Below the pieces are notes generated by a model. That model made no database searches. It saw nothing but the letters and a program-made list of their open reading frames with translations, and had not been told where the DNA came from. DNA of 64,000 bases, from NCBI GenBank assembly GCA_033398695.1, contig CM065801.1, positions 54,384,358 to 54,448,357 of the forward strand, in the 5' to 3' direction. Numbering within the stretch: position 1 is the stretch's first letter; the number at the start of each line of letters is the position of its first letter. Source of the stretch: Orobanche coerulescens (Eukaryota > Streptophyta > Magnoliopsida > Lamiales > Orobanchaceae). This document shows positions 44,252-53,873 of the stretch, one piece after another. The position numbers were made by a program, and so were the translations under genes.

Positions 44252-46323
44252 AAAGACGCTAAGCCGCCCAAGATAAATATGGCCGGCAGTCACATTTCAC
44301 TTCGTTTTCATTTCCTTCCTTCTCCATCCGCGAGTGGCGATTCATGGGCGACGAAGCCATGTTGTTTAACAACAAATCCATGAAGTCCTTGAGTTCATAA
44401 CATCAATCGATCGTCTGTTATCAACCTTTGATTCAATAATCAAGGTAATCTTCTTTAGAACCCTAATTTCGTGAATTTGGGGATTTTGCATTTTCGTCCG
44501 ATTCGCTCCGTGTTGTTGATTAATTCATGATGGGTATGATTAATCTTGATAGTATTCTTGTGTTTAACATCATTTAATCCATTGTTCTTCGTCGAATCAA
44601 GTATAATTCTTGATTTCCTTCGAGTTGACTTTTCGGGATTTGTCCCCGATCTCGTTTTCATCCATTTTCGATGGATCGATTATGGTTAAATGATGTTGTT
44701 AAACATATTCTATGGATTGTATATCCATATTTCAACTTGGAATTCCGTTTTCGGGTTTTGACGGACGAATCGTGTTCTTGACCGCTTGGGAAATCCTTGA
44801 ACCTTCGTCATTTGTTCTTTGAATTCAGCGCTTTGGGTCGTACTTTGGAATTCATTTTCGTTGTTATTGTTTTCGTCGTAGTTCATTGTTGTGGATTGTC
44901 GTTCGGTGGAGTCGGCGAGTTCGTAGTCGGTTCGTGCCAACCTACTTCGCCGATTCTCCGCGTGGTTCTTATTCGAGGCAAGTACCTTGTCCATACTTTT
45001 CTTGTTTCGTGGATATGATGATTGGTGATCGTCTTGGATTGTTTGTTTGTTTGAAATGAGTTTTCAAAAGTTTTGGTTAGCCTCGTTAAAGGCCTCTTTC
45101 AAAACCGTGTGTGTTTTGTGATTGGTGTGGTTCGTGAATAACCATGTGAATTCTATGTATATGCTTGGTGTTCATGTTGCACTTGGTATTGTGTGTGGAC
45201 GTATATTATTTCATTTCGGTGCGTTGTGGATTGACGTGGTGTTTTGCTAAGTGTTTGATGCCTCTGGGCGAATTGTTTGAATATCCTTGATGTGATATGT
45301 TATTTGTGTGAATGTGTGGATATGGTTGAAGGTCTACGGTGGCACATGGCATGTGATCATGTGTCGAGTATGAAAGTAGTGATTGTTCCAACCGTGAGAG
45401 AATGAGATAATCTACGGTTGCACTTGGCATGTGATCATGTGGCCTGGTTGCAACAAGCGATTGATCCACCCGTGAGATGTGTGTGATTTGTTTCGCTAGC
45501 CACCGGGAGGGTCCTTCGAGGCCTCGAGTGGGATGTCGGTGGTAGCGTCCCGGTCCTAGGCGATGCGCGTGCGTGATTATGTTTCGTTGATTTTACATCC
45601 GTTGAGGACACGTGATGTTGGGCTTTGACCCTGTAAATTGTTGGTGGTTTCCTATTTGCGAAAACAAAACATTTGGGTTGTGACCCTATTGATTTTTGGA
45701 AAGAGAAGGATTTCATAATCCTAAATTGTTTTCTATTAAAACTCTCGATGGCATTTTAAACTGTTTGTAAATTGTTTCCCTTATTTGCGATCTTTCGGTT
45801 TTGGAAATGTTTACCCAAACTCTTGCCTCGGGAAGTACTTTTCTTTATGTTTGGATCTTTGAGGATTCCTGATTATTATTGTTCTTGGAACTTGTATTGT
45901 ATGGCTCGTATTTTTGCACTTGTACTTGCACTAGCAAAACAGTGGAGTTTTGCTAACCCCCGAGTATTCGGGGGGTGGATGTCTATTTTTGCATTCAGGT
46001 TTTGGAGCATAGCACAGGGTCGGCACGAAGGATGATGAAAGATGAACGATACTAATCACACGAGGACCCGCTGCTGTCGTATTGGACTAGTTGTATTTTC
46101 TTTTCCGCTGCAGTATATTTTCCCGTTGTACGGGCGTGGTTGTATTTTGACCCCTGCGTGGGCATGAGTTGTATGTAATTGTTGAAAGACTAAATCGGTC
46201 TACTGGGTCATTTTAGCCTTAAAGGCGAGGTTTAGATGTTTGATTTTAGTTATCAGCCTGGTAGATCCTCGAGGAGAGGGTCTACGGCGTGTAATATCCC
46301 TGAGCGGATTTGGGGGTGTTACA
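44252..46323 (+). mobile_element. 3' LTR of C, segment 2
   Basis: It resumes the C LTR at GACGCTAAGCCGCCC and continues through the TATA box (44271-44280), donor-like site, 78-bp repeat (45333-45488) and double hairpin (about 45930-45974) to GGTGTTACA. It is followed by TSD AGTAG. Confidence 0.92.
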
Positions 46324-46643
46324 AGTAGCAGGTCCTACTGAATACCAAGATAGAATTCTTTCTCCCGTTAGTGATCGGGTTATATGTCCTATGCGGTTAT
46401 TGGCAGATGAGATCATAAGTCTTTGGCCAAAGCATTGGAGCTAGTTGTATTAGATACACGACAGCTCGATGATCTCAATTTGCATTAACGCATGCATAGC
46501 GTCAAGTACAGATAGGGTTTGACTGACCGTGACCCTATAACTTGATCGGGACATTTGAAAGAAGGGTTTATACGTATACTGGTATTCACGACATAATGGT
46601 TCTTGAATGATCCCAATCATTCGTTCTCAGTTGGGGTACAGTG
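46324..46643 (+). mobile_element. E (Copia) 5' LTR, segment 2
   Basis: This is LTR sequence between the right end of C and the left end of B. The first five bases are the AGTAG TSD of C and the last five the CAGTG TSD of B. No coding frame. Confidence 0.82.
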
Positions 46644-47778
46644 TGTTGTGTCGAGAATTATACTCTCCGACCGGCGATCGCCTCGGAGATCGGGCGACCT
46701 AGCCATTGCCGAGCAGCCGAGGCAGAACTGCCGACCAGTGACCAGGCGGCCTAGCCTTAGCCCAGCAGTCAAGATAAATCGGCCGACCGAAGGTCCCAGG
46801 ACAAGTCCCGGTGCCGAGCGATCGACATCAAATACGATCGTCTCTCGGTACTTGGCGACCGACTCCTGGCGACCGACTAGCGGACGATCATCTCTCGGCG
46901 CTTGCCGACCGACCCTTGGTGACCGACCAATTGCGACCCTCAGTGACTGGCCGATGCCGACCCTCTGGTGACCAGCTAGAGACGACCGCATCATGCCGAT
47001 AGTCATCCAGTCGGCAAAGGCCGAGCCTCAGGACTGAGCCCACGTGCAAAGCCGAGATAAGATCCGCATATCACAGATTGTTGACCACAGCCTGTCAGCA
47101 TTCGTCCACCAGCTGACAAGCCCGCCAAAAGTTGTCAGTAGGACCGCATGTGACAGTGACTCCGGACGCGTGCTGGCTCCTCATTGGACCGCACAGCTGG
47201 CTGCCAGCATCTACCTTGGACTTTAGGCCGACAGCCCGTGTGATCGCCCCATTATAATATTGGCTGGCAGACGATCGCCCCATTATTATAATGGCCGGAA
47301 GGCGATCGCCCGCCAGAATACAGGGCACCTCAGCCCCTATATATAGCAGGCAGCCTGCACTTGTCCAAGGGATCCGAAATTCTTAAGAACACACGGAAGT
47401 ACTTCATTTCCCACGAGATTTCACACAGCACTTGGCTTTCTCCAACTCTTGGCAACAACTATCTTTCGGTACTTACTTCTCTCGGCCTCTCTCATCAAGC
47501 AGATGATCGGCAGGGACGAAGAACACCGAGCTTCGCTCAAGAGCCGGATTAACAGAGTCTTTTTACACTCATTGTATTTAGATTTCTCACATTAATACTT
47601 GTATCCACGAATATTTTTATTAATAACATCTCGCGAGAGCATTCAAGCCCGGGCCTAACAAACCCGGCAAATCTTGTGTTTATTCATATTCTCTCGGAAG
47701 TGCTCCCGCAAATTGTTGTTTGTTGTCCGTTCATTCCAGCAGTATTTAATCTTCGGATAAATATTTTGGGCAACAACA
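46644..47778 (+). mobile_element. 5' LTR of B
   Basis: It begins TGTTGTGTCGAG and ends GGGCAACAACA. It has GGCGATCGCC palindromes near 46673 and 47301, GACGATCGCCCC near 47271, the 50-bp tandem repeat (46834-46933), TATA box CTATATATAG (47337-47346), and the CTCGCGAGAGC and AAGCCCGGGCC blocks in the transcribed part. Confidence 0.93.
46834..46933 (+). repeat. 50-bp tandem repeat in B 5' LTR
   Basis: Units start ACGATCGTCTCTCGG (46834) and ACGATCATCTCTCGG (46884). A third, decayed unit with GACCGACC follows. Confidence 0.8.
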
Positions 47779-47780
47779 AT

Positions 47781-47798
47781 TGGCGCTAGAAGAAGGGC
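47781..47798 (+). other. Putative primer-binding site of B
   Basis: TGGCGCTAGAAGAAGGGC begins 2 bp after the LTR end. It starts with TGG, as expected for pairing with a tRNA CCA end, but I cannot name the tRNA. It differs from the tRNA-iMet site used by the other elements here. Confidence 0.65.
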
Positions 47799-47906
47799 AT
47801 CTAACCCTCAAATTTTTATTCCTACCGTCCCGAAGAACACTCACTGTTCTCGGGGCATAAACTTGAAGTGACACTCACTGCGCTTCAAATAAATTTTTCA
47901 GAAATC

Positions 47907-49130
47907 ATGTCTTCCGCCTCCACGTCGAAGAAAGCCGCCGCGGCCGGCGACGCCTGCCTGGCCCCGCCCGAGCCACAGCCAATGGTGGAAGGTAGCCGCC
48001 GCGGTCAGAGACGCTCGATCCCGTCCCTGGACGGCGGCCCAAGCCTCTCACTCGATCAGTTGCGAACCAAGGAACAGATCGAAGAGGCCATAGCCGTCCT
48101 ACAGGAGCGACAGAGTGCTCTCAACGCGCCTCACGCTATCACCCCCTCGGCCGTCTACCGGAAGTCCAAGCGGAAGCTCAAGGCGTTACTGGCCGAGCGA
48201 TCGCTAGGAGGCTCTCGTCCGCAAGAAGAGGCGCTCGCCAACCGGGGCACCTCTGTTTTCGATCGCCTGGGCAGTGACCCGTCTTGGCGACCGGGGCAGT
48301 CCGGCCCCAGCTACGAGACGACGGAGTTTGAGTCCGTCACCAGGAGCTCGGCCTACCCGACTCCCAGAAGGCAGCCCAGCCGTCTGGCTCCCCCTCGCCA
48401 AATAGCCGAGGTCGGCAGCAACGGAGTCCGGAGATCGGTACATGATCGCCTCGGCTCCCGCTCCCAAAGCCGATCCGCAAGCGACCGAGCCACGGCGATG
48501 GCCGCAATGCAACGTCAGATCGACGACATGAAGGCGCTCCTGGAATCCAGGGCAGGCGCCAAGAAGACGATCGTCGAGCCAAGCGAGCCGCTCGCGATCG
48601 ACATCGAGCTTGCCCCCGTGCAGCACAAGATCGCTCCTCCTCAAACACCCTTGTACAAGGGGCGATCGGACCCCCAAATGCACTTGAGCAAGTTCAACAT
48701 CTACATGACCGGGTGTGGGGCATCAGACGCGACCACGTGCCGAATGTTCCCTATGACGCTGGACGACCTCGCCAACCGGTGGTACACCTCATTGCCACCT
48801 CGGTCCATTGGCTCCTTTAACCAGCTGGCACACGTCTTCACGGAGTACTTCGCCACCAGGGTCGCTCGACCAGAAGGTCCCCATCGCATGATGCAAATCA
48901 AGCAGGGAGAAGAAGAGTCCGACTCGGACTACATCGACCGGGTAGACGTGATCATCCTCAACGGCGAGCCCGTAAGTGATGAGATCGCCCTCTACGCGGT
49001 CCTCGGAGGATTCCATGGTCTTTCGCCGATGTTCAGGCATCTCACGAAGAACCAACCTGCGACCTACGCAGCCTTCCGAGCTAGAGCCGCCGACTTTCTG
49101 GCAAGACAAAGGTTTCTCCTCAGCCTATGA
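47907..49130 (+). CDS. Gag protein of B (C-terminally shortened)
   Basis: The first ATG of the frame, at 47907, gives about 407 residues beginning MSSASTSKKAAAAGDACLAP. The basic, Ser/Arg-rich N-terminus, a short coiled-coil-like stretch and the retrotrans_gag core (DPQMHLSKFNIYMTGCGAS, CRMFPMTLDDLANRWYTSLP) match B2's gag. At 49128 a TGA stands where B2 has GGA, so the product lacks the last 42 residues of the B2 form, and the tail with NSSPFNMMD is in another frame farther on. No CCHC knuckle is present. It probably forms particles; it has no enzyme of its own. Confidence 0.87.
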   Translation: MSSASTSKKAAAAGDACLAPPEPQPMVEGSRRGQRRSIPSLDGGPSLSLDQLRTKEQIEEAIAVLQERQSALNAPHAITPSAVYRKSKRKLKALLAERSLGGSRPQEEALANRGTSVFDRLGSDPSWRPGQSGPSYETTEFESVTRSSAYPTPRRQPSRLAPPRQIAEVGSNGVRRSVHDRLGSRSQSRSASDRATAMAAMQRQIDDMKALLESRAGAKKTIVEPSEPLAIDIELAPVQHKIAPPQTPLYKGRSDPQMHLSKFNIYMTGCGASDATTCRMFPMTLDDLANRWYTSLPPRSIGSFNQLAHVFTEYFATRVARPEGPHRMMQIKQGEEESDSDYIDRVDVIILNGEPVSDEIALYAVLGGFHGLSPMFRHLTKNQPATYAAFRARAADFLARQRFLLSL

Positions 49131-50023
49131 GCAGCGCGATCGGCGCCCGAACGACGATCTCCCACCCGATCGCCGTTATCAACCTTTGAATAATGCGATC
49201 GGCAGCCGAACGACGATCACCAGTTTTCCAGCCCGATCGCCGATCATCATGCTACATCACCAAAACTCGGAGGAAACGATCGCCATCAACAGTTCACCAT
49301 TTAACATGATGGACTAAGGCATGAAGATCGCCTCCACCGCACATCATAAAGCCATGGTCCTGGTAGTCGATGGAACCGGCTGCTTCGGCCATGCAACGTC
49401 CCTTTGGGCCAAGATCGCCCGCCCTTCATTTAAATACGAGGCCGGCGTAGTCTGAGGGCCCTCCAAAATTAATCAGTGGACACGATCGCCTGCCCTCAAA
49501 GATCATCTTCTAACATGGTGAACCCGGACAATGCGACACGTGCCACAACCCCCGTCTCAACGTACACCGTCGAGGTTCGCCATCTTCATGGTGGGCCGAG
49601 GTGGAAGCAGAGCTAACAAGCCGCGGGCGTGGAGTTGAATCATCCGACGCTGCCCCGCGCAAGGACTCCTCTAGACCAAGACCGCACGCCCTTTGTTTAA
49701 ATACGAGGCGAGGCGCAGCCTAACAGAGGACCTTCATAATAAAGTGAGTCACGAGACACTCAATGTCTTCGCGCACCAAGACACGGTCATAGAGTCGGTC
49801 CATCGAATTCCGCGACTGTGCACGATTCCTCAAACGAGCGAAACCATCAGGTTTCCGAGGGGGATCGGCCAATGTTGTTTTTTGCAGGTACAAAACCGAA
49901 AGATAGCTAGCCAATCGACCATGATAGCCCAAGTCCGAATCCAAAGTCAGCTCAACAAGATCGCCCGTCCTCATCTTACACAATCGCCAGCAAGAACGAC
50001 CTCGTCACGTGTCTTCAACATCG
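49131..50023 (+). other. Non-coding 3' region of B
   Basis: This part holds the displaced gag tail (to 49317), the two TTTAAATACGAGG repeats (near 49429 and 49695) and otherwise unrecognised sequence matching B2. It contains no pol. Confidence 0.75.
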
Positions 50024-50042
50024 GAGCAAGCTGGGGGGCAAT
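50024..50042 (+). other. Polypurine tract of B
   Basis: A purine-rich run with GGGGGG and ending GCAAT lies directly before the 3' LTR. Confidence 0.8.
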
Positions 50043-51172
50043 TGTTGTGTCGAGAATTATACTCTCCGACCGGCGATCGCCTCGGAGATCGGGCGACCTA
50101 GCCATTGCCAAGCAGCCAAGGCATAACTGCTGACCAGCGACCAGGCGGCCTAGCCTTAGCCCAGCAGTCAAGATAAATCGGCCGACCGAAGGTCCCAGGA
50201 CAAGTCCCGGTGCCGAGCAATCGACATCAAATACGATCGTCTCTCGGTACTTGGCGACCGACTCCTGGCGACCGACTAGGGGACGATCATCTCTCGGTGC
50301 TTGCCGACCGACCCTTGGTGACCGACCGATACCGACCCTCAGTGACTGGCCGATGCCGACCCTCTGGTGAACAGCTAGAGACGACCGCATCATGCCGATA
50401 GTCATCCAGTCGGCAAAGGCCGAGCCTCAGGACTGAGCCCACGTGCAGAGCCGAGACAAGATCCGCATATCACGGATCATTGACCACAGCCGCCAAGATC
50501 CGTCCACCACCGACAAGCCCGCCGAAAGTTGTCGGTAGGACCGCATGTGACGTGACTCGGACGCGTGCCGGCTCCTCATTGACCGCATACCGGCCGCCAA
50601 AGATCTACCTTGGACTTTAGGCCGACAGCCCGTGTGATCGCCCCATTATAATATTGGCCAGCAGACGATCGTCCCATTATTATAATGGCCGGAAGGCGAT
50701 CGCCCGCCAGAAGACAGGGCACCTCAGCCCCTATATATAGCAGGCAGCCTGCACTTGTCCAAGGGATCCGAAATTCTTAAGAACACACGGAAGTACTTCA
50801 TTTCCCACAAGATTTCACACAGCACTTGGCTTTCTCCAACTCTTGGCAACAGCTATCTTTCGGTACTTACTTCTCTCGGCCTCTCTCATCAAGCAGACGA
50901 TCGGCAGGGACGAAGAACACCGAGCTTCGCTCAAGAGCCGGGTTAACAGAGTCTTTTTACACTCATTGTATTTAGATTTCTCACATTAATACTTGTATCC
51001 ACGAATATTTGTATTAATAACATCTCGCGAGAGCATTCAAGCCCGGGCCTAACAAACCCGGCAAATCTTGTGTTTATTCATATTCTCTCGGAAGTGATCC
51101 CACAAATTGTTGTTTGTTGTCCGTTCATTCCAGCAGTATTTAATCTTCGGATAAATATTTTGGGCAACAACA
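50043..51172 (+). mobile_element. 3' LTR of B
   Basis: It is 1130 bp with the same ends and motifs as the 5' LTR; TATA box at 50731-50740. Between about 50488 and 50605 it departs from the 5' LTR at nearly every CTG or CAG word while the bases between agree. Confidence 0.93.
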
Positions 51173-52217
51173 CAGTGTAGGCCGCCAGGCCGGCTAGGTG
51201 GTGCTACTACTCTTTGGTTCCTCCCATTGCTGACTGAGACGGACCTACCGAGTCGCGCATTAGGATTGACGACGGAATGAATTAAGCTAATTCTCTCATT
51301 ATGAATATTAGATATTGGATATCTAATTTGGGACATTAGATGTCTAAATCGATTTATTGGATAAATTGATTTACGGCCTAATGAATTAAATATTTCACTG
51401 GGTGATTAATTTAATTCATGAATATAATTATTTCTTGGAGAAATTAATTATGTTATTTTGTATTTGATATGTTTAATTAATTGGATTAATTAAACGACAC
51501 AAATACATCGGAACGGAATCAGAGTTTATCTGTTTGGACTCGAGGGAGTCCGAAACGAACCGAACTTGTCCGATTTCTACATGGGCCGCCCCCCACATTT
51601 CCACCCACTTTCATATGGACCCTTGTTCCATTCTTTAATGTTTTGATCATTTAGGTGTTGGGGCTTTGATTCTCATAATAATGAGATGTAACATGTGAAG
51701 AGTTGAATAAATGAAGAAGACATCTCTTACTTCTAATGCCAAGCCAACTTCCAACGTGAGGAAAGAGGGTAGAGAGAGAGAGAGAAAAGACTTCTCCAAG
51801 TCTTCTTCATCTTTGTTCATCAACTTCTTCTTCATTTTTCTTGGAGAAAAATTGAGAGAAATTATTGAGAGATATATTATACACTTAGAGTGTAGTAATA
51901 AATAGCTTCATCACTTAGCTCTAGCCGTATCCTCGGAGGATAGCAAGGTGATCATCGTTCCGGTCGTTTCTCCGGCGCGTGGCAAGTAGAGACGCGGTGC
52001 TTTCGGCGTTGGATCGTTCAAGAGCTTGGGGAATAGCTCAAGAGAAGGTTATCCATCTAATAAACGGACTACAAGGGTGACTTTCTATATCTCTTGTGAA
52101 TTCGTTTTTGATATTCGTATATACGTAGCTCGATCGATCCTCGTAGGGATTCAGATCGAATTAATTTTTGTTTTACCGCTTCCGCTGGGCCTTCGTTTTA
52201 GGCACCGAATCCCAACA
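51173..52217 (+). mobile_element. E (Copia) 5' LTR, segment 3
   Basis: It starts with TSD CAGTG and runs to the LTR end CCCAACA. An AG microsatellite (51771-51786) and AT-rich sequence are included. The end is the inverse of TGTTAGG at 31033. A primer-binding site follows 1 bp later. Confidence 0.85.
51771..51786 (+). repeat. (AG)n microsatellite in E LTR
   Basis: Eight AG units in a row. Confidence 0.9.
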
Positions 52218-52218
52218 G

Positions 52219-52230
52219 TGGTATCAGAGT
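52219..52230 (+). other. Primer-binding site of E
   Basis: TGGTATCAGAGT follows the LTR end by one base. It matches the tRNA-iMet site except for its last base. Confidence 0.88.
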
Positions 52231-52464
52231 GTAGGTCTTGCGATCGTATATAGATATTAGCATTTGGAATGCTGGATTAGATGGTGAATGATTTGGAATC
52301 ATTTTAGTCATAATCGTGGTATATGTTTTTACGTTCGTTGTAGTTATATTTTTCGTAAGTTTATGTCTAAATATAAATCTTAATTTCTTGGAAATATGAT
52401 TTATATTGAAGATATGAATGTTGGAGAATATAGATATTGGATATCCGGTCGAAAAACTAGCCTC

Positions 52465-52680
52465 GAAATGCCGTTGGACGGTCCGGGGTCCGGAGCGGGG
52501 CCGCGGCCCGAGGCTGTGCCTGGCAAAGCCACTTTATCAGGCCACGGCACAGCCCTGTGGGCCGCGGCCTGTGGCTGCTCGGCAGCCGGCAGCTGCCGAA
52601 GCGTGACTGCCATGCCAGGCCTATCTGCGCAAGATGTCACGGCAGCTGACTCGCCATGGCAGCCAATTTCGCCCGCTCGA
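52465..52680 (+). other. GC-rich structured island in the E leader
   Basis: A sharp GC-rich block in AT-rich surroundings contains GGGCCGCGGCC twice, a perfect 9-bp stem GGCTGTGCC/GGCACAGCC, and CGGCAGC..GCTGCCG. Frames of about 100 residues cross it on both strands, but their composition follows the GC content and I do not call them genes. Confidence 0.65.
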
Positions 52681-53463
52681 TTTTTCGTGTATTCTTGAAA
52701 ATTAATCTCCCGCATGTTAAATTGGATTTAATATGATTAAAATGATTTATGGTATTTCATTTTATAAGGGAAATTTGATTAATTGGAATATTTATGGTCG
52801 ACCGAATTATTTTGAACATTATCATATTACCGATTGTGTGAATCGATTGGATCGGTTCGTATTGTTGATTGGATCAATGTATCTCTACGCTTTCCATTTA
52901 TTTAGTATTTATTGGATGATTGCTTTTGAATGGGGATGTGGTTCGTGGACTTAGTTTTTGAATCGTTCGTTTTATTCGATTGGGTTGTAAAGGCCGTTTT
53001 GAGCCTATTTATTTTACTAGAAAAATTTGTATCTAGGATGCAATTTTCAATGTAAAATTTATATGTAATGACGAAGACCGGAGGAAGATCCATTTCGAGA
53101 AGACGAAGATTCAAGACGAAGACATGCAATTAGATTATGGAGTTTTTGTTTTCTAGGAACGGTCCATGAACCACATGTTGGTAGCAACTAGGTTGTGAAT
53201 GGTTGTTTCATGTTGTATGAATGCCACAAACGCGCTTAAATGATTAATGTGCAAAGTGTAACGTTAATCGCGATAATTCTCCCACAACAAATAATTAAGT
53301 TTATAAGGTTTCAAGGTTTTCCTTCCGTCCATCGAGTTTTCGGGAAATTGAAATCCAAACCGGATGTGCTATGCTTCTGAGTTATCGGGGTAGTCGTTCG
53401 GGGAAGACGGATAAATTATCGGGAGCGCATTGGATGCCTTCGGTTGGAGCAAATTTTATCCCT

Positions 53464-53667
53464 AGAAACCTGATAGGTTGCCGGATAAGATTCAATTGTG
53501 AAACTGATTTGCGTCGATGGTATAAACTTAACTTGTTCACGAACCATAGAAACCGTATAGGTTGAGGGTAGTGAACAAGGGGAAAAAGAAGATCGAATCA
53601 TCCATTAGATGGGTTGGTGTTGGACACCACTTTATGAAAATTAATAGACTAGAAACCTGTTCGGTTG
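53464..53667 (+). repeat. Three dispersed AGAAACC..GGTTG hairpin repeats
   Basis: AGAAACCTGATAGGTTG (53464-53480), AGAAACCGTATAGGTTG (53548-53564) and AGAAACCTGTTCGGTTG (53651-53667) each pair AACC with GGTT around a short variable loop. Confidence 0.7.
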
Positions 53668-53873
53668 CCCTCTATTAAGATTTATAATGAACTCGATCAC
53701 CACTTTGAAGTAGAGCGACGATACTTCCAGATATCACATGGGAGTGTGTTATTCCGATAAAAATAGTGGGAGCTGGGTAACAAGAATAGAAAAGACCTTA
53801 ATTCTATACTCAGAACATAATTGAATGAGTTACTAAGTAATCTATCGTACTTAATGCAGACTCAAATCTCAAT

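Larger units (their letters stand above)
38319..44252 (-). mobile_element. D: chromodomain Gypsy element (chromovirus), minus strand
   Basis: D is about 5.9 kb with LTRs at 38319-38998 and 43551-44250, primer-binding site, gag, zinc knuckle, protease, reverse transcriptase, RNase H, integrase and chromodomain in the standard Gypsy order. It is inserted in the last palindrome of the C 3' LTR. The right LTR ends GGGGCGTGA without the expected CA, and the bases after it (TAAAGACGCT) do not match the left flank cleanly, so the TSD cannot be shown. Pol is broken by many frameshifts. Confidence 0.92.
31625..46323 (+). mobile_element. C: non-coding LTR element with 3.05-kb LTRs, host of D
   Basis: C has a 5' LTR (31625-34675), primer-binding site (34680-34691), a 2.7-kb non-coding interior, polypurine tract (37343-37355) and a 3' LTR (37356-38318 plus about 44252-46323) split by D. 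LTR ends are TGTAATATCC and GGGTGTTACA as in A, but the LTRs are longer and only partly alike, so C and A are sister families. Without D it would be about 8.8 kb. No gag or pol of its own is visible. Confidence 0.93.
46644..51172 (+). mobile_element. B: complete gag-only LTR retrotransposon
   Basis: B is 4529 bp, with LTRs of 1135 and 1130 bp, a primer-binding site, one gag gene, a non-coding 3' region, polypurine tract and TSD CAGTG on both sides (46639-46643 and 51173-51177). No protease, reverse transcriptase, RNase H or integrase is present on either strand. Elements of this build have been called TR-GAG. The LTRs differ by a small number of bases outside a cluster at CTG/CAG words, so the insertion is fairly young. 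Confidence 0.93.
52231..53873 (+). other. Long untranslated leader of E
   Basis: About 1.6 kb lie between the primer-binding site and gag. The leader is AT-rich apart from a GC-rich island at 52465-52680 and has three small hairpin repeats at 53464-53667. No protein could be assigned. Leaders of this kind normally hold packaging and dimerisation signals. Confidence 0.7.

Noticed and set aside
44240..44262. A TSD for element D
   Set aside because: The right LTR end lacks CA and the next bases do not repeat the left flank, so no TSD could be shown, although the C LTR is collinear across D.
47868..47906. Gag start of B at 47868
   Set aside because: The codon there is GTG. The first ATG in frame, at 47907, is followed by a plausible N-terminus and was preferred.
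52396..52715. Overlapping frames of about 100 residues on both strands in the Copia leader
   Set aside because: They exist because the island is GC-rich and poor in stop codons. Composition is low-complexity and no domain is visible.
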